A stretch of DNA of 64,000 bases, taken from contig NC_081409.1 of assembly GCF_030272615.1 (NCBI RefSeq), forward strand, positions 477,558,573 through 477,622,572, read 5' to 3'. The translations under genes and the position numbers were made by a program. The notes beneath the pieces are model-generated. The model searched no databases. It had not been told where the DNA came from and saw only the letters and a list, made by a program, of their open reading frames with translations. This DNA comes from Cryptomeria japonica. Its lineage: Eukaryota > Streptophyta > Pinopsida > Cupressales > Cupressaceae. Of the stretch, positions 48,692 through 61,571 are shown piece after piece; position 1 is the first letter of the stretch, and every line of letters begins with the position of its first letter.

Positions 48692-51600
48692 TATAGTATC
48701 CTAAAATTGTACCCCATATAATTTTTGACTGCATTTGGGTCTTCACCTTAGTGTTTGCACCCATTGGCCTATTTGAAGACCTGATTATACTCATGCACAT
48801 CACAAACATCAAGAACATTGATTTTTCGCTTGTTTCACACCTTGATCCTGGCCTAAAATAGGTCACCAGGACTAGGGTATGGTGTCATGGTCCCCCCTAA
48901 AATGGGGCCTCTCAAAACCCTTTTACCCATTTCAAATTTGAGCAAGATTTCCCTCTCCGTGTCGCCTTTTGTTATAAAATTAGTCAATTAACCTAAGAGG
49001 AAAGTATATAAAGAGGATTTCCCCTCTCATTTGAATATCCACAAGCATCTATCAAGCATCCAACAATCACAAGATATCGAGCATTCAAGAGAAATTAAGT
49101 ATCTCCAGTCTTCCTCCAAGCCTTGGAGCAGCAATAAAGTCAAGATTGAAGCATTGAAGAGGAGATCTACATCCTATTTCATGAAACCCTAATTCCATGT
49201 GTAGGAAATAAAAACATAACAAGGAGGTATAATCATTCAATTTTCAGTCATAATTCAACATCTGCCTCAAAAGGAGAACATTTCCTTTCAATCATTTCAA
49301 TTACATTTATCTCAATTTCATGGTTAATTCCAAAATCGGGGTTTGACCAAAGGCAAGTGATGCAAAGAATCCACACACAACCAACCAAGGAAGATATTTC
49401 TCCCGACTTACCTACTCAAATAGGTGAGTACCCTTCTTAATCCTTCAAAAACCCTCAGAAAATCAAAAACTGCTCATAAGGCCTCAATACCCCAAAATTG
49501 CACTCATACTTCTCAACTCTCATCCAACAATTAGAATGCATTCAAATGGGACAAATAAACATGTCTAATTCACAATCCAAACTCTCCAACATCCAAACAC
49601 CACCAACACCCTCAACTAGGTCTTCTAATGGCTCTTAGACACAACTCCCAATGTCAAATGGGTACATACCACTCCAAGGTTCTACATGAAAAATTCAAGG
49701 GAAATATTTTTAATAGATAAATATCATTATTTACCCTCCCAACCACCCTAAAGCTTACAAAGTATTCTACTGTTGCAACATTGTCCTATTAAGATAGTCA
49801 TGTATACTTGGGACAATCACACTTTCAAGGGAAAAAACCCCTTCCCAATACTCCAAATGTTTATCACAAAGATTGTGCACCCCTTCTACTCTCTTTCCTA
49901 ACACAAAACTCATCAACAAACCACTCTTCAAACTTGCAAAGTGCAATGATCTAAAGCATTGTCAACCTATGACAATCAACACAAGGTTTAGGGTAGTCAT
50001 AGTTATTTTGCCATTTGGTTTTGTTCATGGGCTATTAACCTTGGGGACATGATTTTTGGCTCCTCACACACCTTCCTAAACATGCAACCACCTTTCAAGG
50101 CTCTATCTTTTCATTCACACCTCCAACTTTCCCTTAAACCATTGTCCCAACAGACCGAGACACCAAAATCGGTCTCTCCAACACATTTTGCATGTGTAGA
50201 TTGCATCATGGAACCCTGCAAAGCATAAGGTATAAAAATAAATTTCTACACAATATTTTCCACCCATTGGTGGGGTTATTTAACTTGTAAATAAAACAAA
50301 AATCATTATTGTACAGTCACTGGTTACCCTAATCTAGGGTTTGGAATATTTTTACAAAAATTGGTATATCTCTTCCAAAACTTAATGAAAAGAAATGAAA
50401 CCAAAACCAAACTACTAGGGATTCACCCCTCTATCATTCCCAATTTCTTTAAAATGATAATAAATAATTTTCCAAGAAGAAGAAAAAAATGATATCAAAC
50501 TATCACATTGAAGATACTCAGAAAATTGCAGGAAGCCTCAAGCTTTTTTTATTTCCATCCTTAATACATGGCATTCAAACTTGCATTGAATGAGGACGGG
50601 CCTTTATAAGTGTTTTCTAAGCCTTCCCAAAGTATACAACTAATTTTCAAACTTTTTTTAACAAACTAACTTCCAACCATCTGAATAATACAAAAAAATT
50701 GCTTTGACAACTTTTTGTCAACATTGGCAACTTTGTCAAAAATTGATTCTAGTCTAAACCCAAGACCTCCATGACTCAAGATTGATACAAATAGGCCTAA
50801 ATTGATATAAAATACCTACATACATCATAGAATACCATATATGACCCCATTGATACACATTTCCCACAAAATGACAATTTTGACAAATTTTATCAACATG
50901 ACTCCTACTAAGACTCCACATACAAACTAATGGTCTTAATGGCCTTTATTACATCACATATGGTCTTTCAAGAGCTTATTTGCAAATTTCACTCTTCAAA
51001 ACACAAATGATGCATAACTTTCCTCGGAGAGGCTTGATGACAACTTAGGTGCTCTTGTGCCAGCAAGCACCTATTTCCCTTGATTTCTGTGTGCAGGAAA
51101 CAGGTGTGCAACTATACTTCTGAAAATGCTTTAGACACATATATGAAACAACCCTTTTGGTGTGTGGAAAATTTGGAGGACCATATTTCTGCATCACAAT
51201 CCCTTCTTTTTCGAGGCATTTTCATAGGGTAGATCTGAATCAACTCATATTTCTCAAATCCAAGTGCAGGACAAAATTCCAAAGCTATAGCTCAGTATTT
51301 TCTCAGTTTTGTCTTCAATTTCAACAATTTACCCTAAATTATAATTTCAACTTAAAAAAGAGGAAAAAACACTTCATAATCAATCAATCCACTTAGTATT
51401 CAGTCCTTATCTGATTTGTGATTGAATCTAGTGGACTCCTCCCCTCTTTTAAATGTAAAGGAATCTACCCCCCTTAAAAGCAAAAATTGATTTGGTGATT
51501 TCTTTTTCCATGTTGCAAATTGCCAAATCAAATATTCCCCTTTACATTTGGTGAACCTGACATGTCCTATGCTTACTTCTAATTTTTGGCTTTCAGATCT

Positions 51601-52524
51601 GAGTGTGTATCCAATCTAAATTTCAAATTTTCATTTCCAAGTTTGATTTCCTTGCAAATTTGAAAAATTTAGAGGTTAATTTCATTAAAACCCTAATTTT
51701 AATTTTCAAAATTGAGCTTGTGAATCGCATAATTTGGGTTAATTGTTTCAGATTTGGGTTTTATTCAATTTCAAAATTCAAATTTTCACTTGCAAGTCAA
51801 ATTTCACATTTAAATTTTAAAATTAAGTGGTTAATTACAAAAACCCTAATCTTCAAAAAAAAAAAAATTGAGCTTGTCGTTTGTTTAAATTTTGAATTTC
51901 CCTCTTCAAATTTGTTGTTAATTTTAATTCAAATTCAATTTTGAAATTTTGGATTAGCTTTCAAATTTTTTATTTTTTATTTTAAAATTAAGTGGTTAAC
52001 TAAAGAAGCCCTAATTTTTAAATTTAAATTAATCTTGTGCATTTCACAATTTTCAAAATTTCAACATTGGCTCTAATTGTAAATTCAAATTTCAAAATTA
52101 AGAGGCTCTTTCTACAAGACCCTAATTTTAAATTTTCCTTTAGATCACTTTCAATTCAAATTTTTTTTTAAAAATTAAGAGGTTATTTTTAGCCCTAATT
52201 TTAAATGTCAATTTCTATCTCCTAGTGGGTAAATTTAATTTTGAATTAAGAGGTTGTTCTAGAAAAGCCCTAATTTTACAATTCAATTTCCTAGGGGATT
52301 GCATCTTTTCAATCAATTTGTTCATTTAATTGAGTAATCATTTTTCCTAGAATTTTGCATTAATCAATTATTGTGCAACTTAAATTCAAATTTCAAACTC
52401 CAAATTTCTAATTTCTAATTTCCTCCCTTAGTGCATGAGTTTTACTACTATTAGTCCAACCTAAAATATCCCCGTGAGAAGAATTTGTAGAATTAAGGCT
52501 TCCCAAGGTTTAATTACCGAGGAG
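48692..52524 (+). mobile_element. 5' part of element K: probable long LTR and leader
   Basis: K appears to start with TATAGTATCCTAAAATTG, which resembles the start of the solo LTR at 9892 (TGTAGTACCC). The bases before it, GTATC, are the candidate TSD; the other end is outside the window. A strong TATA box (GTATATAAAGAGG) lies near 49004-49016. No ORF is convincing across 3.8 kb. I could not locate an LTR end or a PBS, so the LTR/leader border is undefined. The gag-like ORF at 52525 follows. Confidence 0.5.
51660..52290 (+). repeat. Irregularly spaced CCCTAATTTTA repeat series
   Basis: Six units share the order TTAAGAGGTTA or TTAAGTGGTTA, a short spacer, then (A)CCCTAATTTTA, at about 51668, 51822, 51985, 52092, 52175 and 52244. 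Spacing falls from about 155-160 bp to about 70-80 bp. Intervening sequence is AT-rich with AATTTTCAAATT words. It ends about 230 bp before the K gag-like ORF. Confidence 0.7.
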
Positions 52525-52886
52525 ATGGAGCCTAATTTGGATAACTTTTTCAATAAGGATATTGGTGGTTCTTCCAATCCTACAAATGTCCTCGTTTATC
52601 CTCATACTTTAGATAATTCTCATGATGTGGAGGAGTCACTAAGTTACTAACTAGGGTTTTTGTTGACCAATTGGAGAAGATTAACAATCAATTTGAAAAT
52701 CTTCAACAATGGATGAGTCAACAATACACGGAAAGTGAATCTCTCCCATTGATTCAAGTATTAAAAAAGAATGGTTCAAAGTGATAAACTTGGTGTTGAT
52801 ATCTTGTGTGGTATTTCTCATATTGTTGATTCTAATATTATTCCCATTAAGAGTTGTGTTGAAGCCCTAGGTTATAAACAACCTCC
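52525..52886 (+). pseudogene. Gag-like ORF of element K, first part
   Basis: It begins MEPNLDNFFNKDIGGSSNPT and continues through a stop and frameshifts (DQLEKINNQFENLQQWMSQQ, then DKLGVDILCGISHIVD). Its end, EALGYKQPP, joins in frame to IPPLYGVVLPPTSYK at 61091 across the perfect TSD CCTCC. The helical QLEKINNQFENLQQW style and Pro-rich continuation suggest the gag N-terminus of a Ty3/gypsy element, but no zinc knuckle or protease is visible, so this is tentative. Confidence 0.55.
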
Positions 52887-53070
52887 TATTAGTGCCCAAA
52901 ACCATAGATTGGAAAACTGAAGACTTGCATAATCCTCAGTTGATCCAATCAGCCATGGGCAATGAATAGGGATGGTCGAAGACCAAATCCCTCTGCACTT
53001 TAGGCTCCACTAAACCTAGGTGGGTGTACCTTACACTCTCAATCACAAAAGAGGTTTATTTTAAGTGAAT
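52887..53070 (-). promoter_or_regulatory. Conserved 3' terminus of element G
   Basis: Contains the CCTAGGTGGGTGTACC block shared with element A (CCTAGGCGGGTGTACC) and B. A degraded TATA (minus strand TTAAAATAAACC) lies about 180 bp from the end, where A and B have CTATAAAA. Confidence 0.55.
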
Positions 53071-53870
53071 TTAAACTGTGGGAGTTAACAATTTGCAGGG
53101 ATGGCAAAAAAATTTCCTGCAATTATGCTAACAAAAGTGCTTTTTATTGAATACCTTTAAAACTGATAAAATAAGTGTGGATATAGTTGTGATATGCAAA
53201 AGATTATTGTTAGGACTTTAAGCCATTATGAAAAAGAGCAGTGCCAATAGAAATTAGAAGTTTTGTTTCTTTGAAAAGGACCTAATGCGTGCAAACTTAT
53301 TCAACAAAGATTAATAATAGACCAATGCCTTATCTAGACATTAATGAATAACTTTGTGGACAAGAATCACTACCAACTCAAGAGACAATTATAAGACCAT
53401 CACTATGAAAGTTTCATTATGTGTTGCATGAACAATAAAAAAACAATCTTACATTCAATACAACATCATGTGATGGCACATCACAACAAATCTAAAAGAT
53501 TTATCAAGAGGACATATGATTCCATCAAAAACAAAATTACACATAATAGTCTGGAGATAAAAACATGAAATATTGTATATTAACTTCAAGAATAAGACTG
53601 TACACAAAAACTACACTTACAAATACTCCAATACATTTAGTTTGCACAAAATAAACTCCTCATTCCTATTAGACTTTTCTAAAACATAACACTTGTAGCC
53701 CAGCCAACGACAGAATTTTTATCTCTCTCCTATGATACAAAAATGACTCACTACATATATATGAGCCAAAGGATTCAAATGAAAGGACACACCCTTTCAT
53801 CTTGTTAAACTAAACTTGACTAAAACCTAACACCTAACTGCTTAACTACTAGATACAAAATATAAAAAAT

Positions 53871-56811
53871 TAGTTCTGGTCGTCCAATATTGTATCACAT
53901 TTTTGTATGTGCTCCAAATACTTGTTGTCCTAGTGAGCGTTGGTGTTGAATATAGTATCCCTAATAGCGATCTTGATGGTAACCATTCTCTCCATCCGCT
54001 CACCTATCTCCTTCATATTCAAAACGTTTGTCCAGGCAACATGGTTGTGTTGAGTAAATTCTGTCTTTCTGTTATCCAAATCCCTTTGTCCTTTAACTGC
54101 TCTGCATCATCCACAATATCTAGCACACCATACCTAACAATATCTTTACAATCAGTAAATTCCTGCTTGATTTCTACACCAAATGCCTTATGCTTGTTCA
54201 ACCTTTTGTGGATCTTCTCAACAACTTTCTCATCGGCACTCTTCTCTTTCAACAATGCCTTCAACCTCTTCAAAGTTATTTCATGAGAAGCCATATTATC
54301 CTGAGTCTTCTAACAATTTGTCCAGAATTCTTTGAGGACCTCCAATAAATACTCAAACCTATTTGTCAACAAAACACAAGCAGCATCTACCCTGGCAGTC
54401 CTGATTTGCCTTCTTAGCTTAATATTTTCTTTCATTTGGTCCTCATATTTCTTTTTCCACTGCACACCAGTATCAGTTATCTATGGTACTTCATGACCAC
54501 GACTTCTCAATAGGTCTTCATATAAATTCTTGTATTTCTGACCCTCCTATAACACCCACTGCATTTGGGCCTTATTCAGTTTTGCAATGTCAATCCCCAA
54601 ATCTACGGTGACAATTGGATTAACTTCTCCCACTTTTAGCCTCATCATATATCCAAATACCTTATCTACATCTATAATATTGGGTCTTTTATTTGGTGGG
54701 TATAGGGCCCAAAGCAACATTTCCTCTTCATTTGGATCATATCTCAATCCAATAAAAATATCATCAACACCCTGTATATATAACTTTACATCCTTTCTAT
54801 TAGAATGTAACAAGCTATCAAAAATGAATGAAGCACTCAAGTCCCATACTGGGAACATAATGATGCATGCCTCACTAAGAAGTTGTCTTCCTCTCTATGG
54901 TGTGATTGTTGCCACTTATGCATCAATATCTCCTTTCAATTTTTTAAGCATCTCTACTTCATTTTCTGGGGTGACATTTGGGATGCTTTCCCTCAAATTT
55001 TTCCCTTTGTAGTGGTACAAGAATGACTTAAACTCTTTGGACTTAACAAAAACTTCATCTGCAACAAAAGTTGCATGCTCTTCCATTCTCACATCTATGT
55101 TGGCGTTTATTCTCACCATGGCTTGCTCCTTGCTCTCTGCCACTTCTTCTAGTTTAGGTGCACGGAGGGTAGATACAACTATATTCTCATCAAACCCACT
55201 CTCAGAGTCTCCTTCTTCTTTTAGTTTTTGAAGCCTCTGCCTCTGCTCTTCCAATTTTTGGTTCAATTCCTCTAAAATTGCATCAGCCTCATCCTGTTCC
55301 TTGTTTCTAAACAAATCTTCAGCCTCCATGGGCATATACAAATATTCTCCCAGGTTCAGGCTCTTCCTGCAGTGGTGGATATATCCCTCTGGATCATAAT
55401 TTTTCTGAGATTGGTTTCCATACAAATTGTACTCCTCTACCAGCTTATTTTCTATCATCTCATAGGCCTTGGTAGATACAATGGTGAAGTCTCCAAAATG
55501 CAAAGTGCCAGGCATAAATACCTACTTGTGTGCACCACCCAAATGCTTTTTATTTGACATACTAAGTTTCCTAACAATCTCTAAATAAGAAATCATATCA
55601 AGAACTAATATAAGCAACATATATGATACACCCTCAAAACCATAAACCCTAAAAAAAGTGAAATTCTAGCATACAAACCAGTCACCCCAATTGTGGTTGA
55701 CCCTAGTGTCTCCAAAAGCATGGGGTCTCAAGAATCTCTTAATCTCCTATGAGATAGACCCATCATATTATACCCCAAACAATATGTATAAGGGCTTGAC
55801 AAAATATTATTCAAACAACACATAGTGTGATTTGTCGAACCTTGAGTCCCATAGGGATACCTATAATTGAATTGGTTGTTTATGTCCCTCTTTGTTCTTG
55901 GAAGTCACTTTTAATTCTCCTAGCCACAAACCTTGCATCTGACCATAAAACAAAACCATATGCATTAGTAATGAGTAAAACTTGAAAGTAGGGTTAGGCT
56001 CTGTTTGCAAACTCAAAAACCCTTCATGCAACTTCTCTGCCAAGTAAGTTGCATAATCAAATGGCCTCGGCTCATGCATTTGAATGTTCATAGCCAACAC
56101 CAATGGGCCTATTCTTGTAACACCGGGAACTTCTTCCCCATAGACCTAGCCGCATGCCCAATATATGTACTGCAAGTATTATCTGAATAGAGTAATTTCA
56201 AAAGGAGGACCATCCTGCTCCGTGAGTTATCCCTTCTCCTTTTTGTGAATTTCCAACTTCCACATTGTGTGGACGGTGTCCATTTGGGTATATTCTCCTT
56301 CTAAGTCTGTAAAAGATAGGGGCATGTAAGGCTCATATCTCATGCTGAAAACCTCCTGAATAGACCCGACAGACATCTGGATGAATGGATCCCCATTTGG
56401 TAATTGGATGCATCTTTTATATTTTTTGTATTTCTTGGTGAGAAATTCCAATAATCTAAGATTCAGAAAAACATTTAGGACCACCAGTCTGCCCAAATTT
56501 GTCGTCCAAGGGTTTGACAATGACATCTCCTTGTTCTGCCTGAGGTAGTGATATAAAAATAATTCATGGCCCCTTATGGTTGTCCAAATATCTCCAACCC
56601 CTTTGTACTTATCTTCCAATTGATCCTTGGGTGGAAAATTCATTTTAGACCTCCTCAAATTAGCACCAGATGACTCCATCTGGTCAATCATGTCCTGGTT
56701 CAATTTTCAATTATGTACACCCTCCATAGACTTCGTCTTTTTTTATTTAGTTGACTATGTATCTTAAATCTCTATGACCTTTCTATTTCCTTGTGAACTA
56801 GAAGCCTCCAT
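53871..56811 (-). pseudogene. Unknown ORF of element G
   Basis: The ORF starts with ATG at 56811 (MEASSSQGNRKVIEI) and keeps one frame to 54019, interrupted only by stops. A shift near 54022 then leads to NMKEIGERMERMVTIKIAIR and a likely end near 53871. Family blocks: GVGDIWTTIRGHELFLYHYL, LGRLVVLNVFLNLRLLEFL, FDYATYLAEKLHEGFLSL, YSLLMHMVLFYGQMQGLW, NYDPEGYIHHCRKSLNLG, LRYDPNEEEMLLWALYPPNK, and a charged helical C-terminus. Length is about 980 codons, close to the B ORF. Function unknown. Confidence 0.82.
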
Positions 56812-58155
56812 GATTAAATGCTTGGATTCTTAAATTACCTGCGCTTCTTGTCTACAACTTCAATGTTGGTGGCTAAAGAAACTATGAATAATTCTGGCAT
56901 GAAAACTCTTTCTTTATGCTGGATATGCAATGACTAGAATCTATAATGATCAAAAACTTATCAGATTTTCTTCATGCAAATCCAACTCACCTGATTGCGA
57001 GCATTTAATAATGGTTGTCGTATCAGATATTCTAACGACTAATCGGTGTAACCCCGCCCGATAATTCAATTACTTGGTGCCATCCGAATTTTGTGTTCCT
57101 TCAATTACTTTTTTGTCTTTCTGATTAGTATAGGTCATTCTGATCAATCCATCTGATTTCGCTCCGGCCATTTCACTTTTTTCCTCAAGGCTTGACTTAT
57201 CCTAATGGATCCACCTTTCCTTTTTATTAATCATTTTTTCTTTATGTCACATTGGGGTATATCTTTCCGATGAAACCTTCTTCAGTTTATTCCTCCAGTC
57301 ACTCCGTCGGCCTTCAGAATGAAGTCACTTAATACTTCATCCAATGGTCCCATGACATCTAACTTTCTTTTTGATCAGCGTAACTTTCACCAATTGCTTC
57401 ATCAGGCATCAAAGTAGCATATTTTCCTTGCTTTCGATAGTTATAGTCTCCCCGATAGATCTTCCCTCTATGGCATTCTACCCATCGGGCATCGGCACAA
57501 TTCTAAAAATATTTCTCCAGTAGCATAAGCTATCCCGATGAGTCTTTTTGCACCTTACTCTCCTTAATGGGTTTCTTTGGTCTATCATCATAGGCTTCCC
57601 CGATGTAGTCACTTCATTTATGCCAAGCTCATCTTCCTCATCGGGCATCGGGATAACCCAAAATACATGTCCCCAATAATTCATGTTATCCCGATGAGTC
57701 TGACTCCCTTTCTTGCTTGGTATCTCTTTATCGGAGAGAGTCTCTCTAATAGAGTTGCCTTCTCCATTTAGTGCATTGAGTATCGAGGTAACATAAATTG
57801 GGACCTCCCGATAACTCGATGTCACCACTATGAAGATATCACTCCATCGGTTGTCGGCAAGAGCTCCACCGATAACCCCATCAGGTATCAGGTTGACATT
57901 TTTTCCTCATTGTCGATAGTGTATGTTATCTCGATGACTCTGACCTCCTATCATATCATCACCATAACTTTCCCTGATGGATTTCCACTTAGTCACACCT
58001 TTTCTCACCACTCATGCTTTAGGAAACACCATCAGCATGAGTTACTCCAATCAACATACTCCTTCCTCGTTAGGCAATCTCATCGGGATGACTTATGCCG
58101 ATAAGCAAAATTTTGCAGTTTTTGCAAAAGAAAGCCCTCTTTATGGATGCAAATT
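56812..58155 (-). other. Leader of element G with repeated ATCGGG/CCGATGA words
   Basis: About 1.3 kb with very frequent CATCGG, CCCGATGA, ATCGGGATAAC and GTCGGC words in both orientations, densest at 57400-57900. A 116-codon minus-strand ORF at 57478-57828 is built from these words and looks incidental. This matches the position of the TCGA cluster in B and the CCGAT words in A. Confidence 0.6.
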
Positions 58156-58428
58156 TTAATAATCATACTGAAGGGTTTCTCCCACACCATTTACCTCTCT
58201 GCACATGCTCACAACCCTGCTCTTTGCTGAGCTTCCAAAAAGTACTCTTGCAATGAGACTAATTGTGAAGATGAGGATTACCAGAATGCCATCATACTCA
58301 ACACTTCCCTTGAATATACCCAAGTGATCCCTTTTTATCAAGACACTGCAACACATCACCTGCACATATAATCCAGCAATAAGTGCTCCTATGATGAAAC
58401 TATATGCAAAAGCATCCATATATAGCAC
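58156..58428 (-). CDS. Small hydrophobic ORF between integrase and leader of G
   Basis: The 90-codon ORF begins MLYMDAFAYSFIIGALIAGL and has two hydrophobic stretches, residues ~8-30 and ~49-67 (GILVILIFTISLIARVLFG), separated by a charged loop. It is 180 bp downstream of the integrase stop and in another frame. The position is where some Ty3/gypsy elements carry an env-like or extra ORF. I see no signal for a fusion protein or cleavage site. It may be chance; the uninterrupted frame in otherwise eroded sequence is the main argument for it. Confidence 0.3.
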   Translation of the reverse strand: MLYMDAFAYSFIIGALIAGLYVQVMCCSVLIKRDHLGIFKGSVEYDGILVILIFTISLIARVLFGSSAKSRVVSMCREVNGVGETLQYDY

Positions 58429-58607
58429 AAAAATATTTTATTAAAATATGTGCTAACAGTGGCTCTTTCTGGGGATGTATGTTCTTTTTAGGGACATAGC
58501 AAGATCTCAGCTATCTCTGGAAAGCAGACCAAAATAGAAAATTGAAAACACATAATAGAAAACAAAAGAAAAACTATATTACTATGATACAAGAAATACT
58601 CCCTGAA

Positions 58608-61090
58608 TATCAAGAGAAGAAATGCTTAAGGTATTGAGCATGGACTAGAAATTCCAACACTTTGCCATCAGTATCCTACAAGTAATATGAATTTTCTCCA
58701 CTTTTTTTCAAGATGATATAGGGTCCTAGCCAAAGTGCATCAAATTTTCCATGTTTTCCTTTGTCTTGGTCTCTGGCATTCCATTTAAGTACCCATTCTC
58801 CTTCTTCAATTTTTTTGTCACAAGCCTTTTTATCATGTAAAGCCTTAACCATTTGTTACCTCTAAATGTTTCTTTCCTGAGCCTCTTTTCTATACTCATC
58901 TAACTTAGTCAATGCCATCAACCTGTCCCCCATGAAGTCTACTTCTTCTGAACACTCCCCTGTAACAAATTTATAAACTGGAAGCAAATTATTCAAGGGT
59001 AATCTTGCTTCTTTTCCATATACAAGCTCATATGGAGCAAATCCTGTGGACTTCTTGATTGTCACTCTGTCAACCTATACTGCTAAGGTCAATTTTGAAT
59101 CCAAAGCTCTTTTATTATCAACCAACATCCATTTAATAATCTTCAACAAGTTCTTATTGCTTGATTCTGCTTGTCCATTTCCTTGGGGATGGTGTGATGA
59201 ATAGGACAAAGTGATGCCATAATTTTCACAGAAATCAGAGAACTCCTTGGATCTGAAACACATCCCATTGTCTACCACAATCTTCTAAGGTACTCCAAAT
59301 CAGGTCAGAATGTTTTTCAAGAGAAACTTTACCACCACTTTTCTTGTAGCCTCTCTTATGGGAATGGCTTCAACCCACTTAGTAAAATAATCAGTGCCCA
59401 CCAAAATCCATTTATGCCCACCACTAGATTTGTTTAATATTTCCCCTATGAAGTCAATACCCCACATCTAGAATGGTTCTTTTGTATGCATGGGTCTAAG
59501 AGGAATAGCTCCATTATACATGAGATTCCCTCAAAAATTTTGACAAGCTTCACATTCTCTAATATAAGTATGACAATCCTTGAAAACTTGGGGCCAATAA
59601 TAACTGGCATTAAGAATTTTATGAGAAGTGGTTTTGGCTAAGAAGTGGCCTCCACATATACCTTCATGTAAGTCTCTTAAAAAAGCAGATGCTTGACACT
59701 CATCTAGACACAATAAGAGAATACTATCTCTATTTTTCCAGTATAAATCTCCATTAAGTAATACATACCTAGATGTTTGAAGCTTTAAATTTCTTTTCTG
59801 ACTATCTTTTAAACTATCAAGAAACTTCATGTATTTCAAGTAATAAACAATATTTTTATACCAAGGGCATCTTTCAATGCTCATTTGTGCATCTTCCAAC
59901 TCTATTTGATTTACACGTGTTGCTTCAAGATTGGATTCTACCATCAATTTTGCTAAACCCTAACCCCTCACCAACTTTGTGATCTGTATATCAATATTGA
60001 ATTCTTAGATTTGGCTTATCCATCTACATCTCCTTCCAGTAGTCTCTGATTGTCTGAAGATGTCTTTAACAGCAACATTTGGTACATATGCATTAATAGT
60101 GGCACCAACCAGGTAGGGTTTGAAAGCTTTTACAGCTTTCACAAGAGCATAAGCCTATTTTTCATTTAAATCATAATTTAACTCAGATGCTCGCAATATT
60201 TTACTAAAGAATGCCACTACCTGTTCATGGCCCTCATCATTCTTCTGTAACATGATAGCAACAATAGTATGGAATGAAGCAAATGAAAACACTTGGAAAG
60301 GTTTGGAGAAATCAAGGGACTTTAATACAGGGGCTTCCTTGATGGCTCTTTTGATGTTTCCAAAAGCTTCAAGAGCTTCATTAGTCCACTTTATTTCAGC
60401 ACCCTTTTTCAACATTTTAGCAATAGGTTTTACAATTTTAGAGAAGTTTGAAACAAATCTTCTTACAAAGTTAATTTGACTGAAAAAAGATTGAATTTCC
60501 TTAACTGTTTTAGGGATTTGAATCTTATCAATAGAAGCAATCCTTTCTAGATCGATTCTCACACCATCTTCTAAAACAATATGACCTAACAATTTCCCTT
60601 CAGTAACTCCAAAATGACACTTTTGGGGATTTAAAGATATGCCATATTCTAATGCTCTAATAAAAAAAATTTATAGGTCATTACAATGGTCTTCTTCTCT
60701 TTTAGAATAAGCAGACATATCATCCTGGTAGACTACCAAGATATAATCAATCAACCCCTCAAAGGCTACATCCATAGCCCTCTGGAATGTGGCTCCCGCA
60801 TTTGTCAGTCCAAAAGGAATCCTAGCATAGACATAGGTGCCCCAAGGTGTGGTGAAAGCAGTTTTGAACTTTTTTGCTTCCCTAACTTTAACTTGATTAT
60901 AGCCTAAGAAGCCATCCATCATAGATAACAATTCATTTCTAGTGACTTTCTGCAAAAGAGCCTCCATGTTAGGTAAAGCATAATTATCTTTTAAAGATAA
61001 AAAATTTAAATTCCTAAAGTCCACACACAATCTAATATCACCATTCTTTTTTCTGACTGGGACCATATTGGACCTGGTCTCCTTCCGACA
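58608..61090 (-). pseudogene. Ty3/gypsy RT, RNase H and integrase in element G
   Basis: One frame from the element terminus to 58608, with stops only. RT: SNMVPVRKKNGDIRLCVDFR, YALPNMEALLQKV, MMDGFLGYNQVKV, YARIPFGLTNAGATFQRAM and catalytic VYQDDM. RNase H region: HIVLEDGVRIDLERIASI, QSFFSQINFVRRFV, FSKPFQVFSFASFHTIVAIM. Integrase: zinc-binding LHEGICGGH...CHTYIRECEACQ; core residues in GIDF, VVDNGMCF and GNGQAESSN (DDE triad present); C-terminus GKHGKFDALWLGPYIILKK and ending HAQYLKHFFS, without a chromodomain. FLGYNQ and the missing chromodomain fit the Athila/Tat side of gypsy. Gag, protease and the RT N-terminus are absent. Confidence 0.9.
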
Positions 61091-61571
61091 CCTCCCATTC
61101 CTCCTTTATATGGTGTGGTTTTGCCTCCAACATCTTACAAAGAGAAGCAACCAGCATCTCTTATTGTTATACCTAAAAGACCTTAACCCATTCATCCTTT
61201 CTTAAATGAAGAAAACATGCCTATACTTGATGAACCAAAACCTTCACAACCTTGAGCTAAAACTAAATGAAATTATTCTATGAGACAACGCTAATAGAGA
61301 CATCATGCTAGAGCTCATGAACTTTCTTCACAAACTATTTCTTCTCTTAAAATACCAATAGTTGACATGATTCCATTTTCTCCTAAAGATGATGTTCAAC
61401 CTAATTCTCCCAGATGCAAAATGCTTGAAAAAAATGATGATTCAAGTTCTATTCCTATTAGAGCTCCTATTTTTATTAATCTTGATAAAGAAATAGGTGA
61501 GAATGTTGATAATGATGAAAATGATTATCCTAATATTTTTTATTATGAATATGAATATGTCGAACACTAGA
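61091..61571 (+). pseudogene. Gag-like ORF of element K, second part
   Basis: This continues from 52886 after element G. Pro-rich at first (IPPLYGVVLPPTSYKEKQP), then broken by five stops, then an open stretch with IPIVDMIPFSPKDDVQPNSP and an acidic end YPNIFYYEYEYVEH that stops where the L LTR begins. No zinc knuckle is visible. Confidence 0.55.

Larger units (their letters stand above)
52887..61090 (-). mobile_element. Element G: third copy of the giant LTR-like family, with gypsy pol
   Basis: The plus-strand ends are TATTAGTGCCC and TTCCGACA, with perfect TSD CCTCC (52882-52886, 61091-61095). The host reading frame of K is exactly restored across the TSD, which confirms both borders. The left ~200 bp match the 3' ends of A and B. 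In minus orientation the order is RT, RNase H, integrase, a small hydrophobic ORF, a leader, the unknown ORF, then the conserved terminus. No terminal direct repeats are visible. The RT is truncated at the element's terminus. Confidence 0.82.

Noticed and set aside
57478-57828. 116-codon minus-strand ORF in the leader of element G
   Set aside because: It is translated repeat words with an internal near-duplication and does not match anything in the leaders of A or B.
52887-58302. A shorter element G ending at ACTCAACA (58302) with TSD CCTCC/CTTCC
   Set aside because: The outer border at 61090 has a perfect TSD and restores the K reading frame, which the inner site does not.
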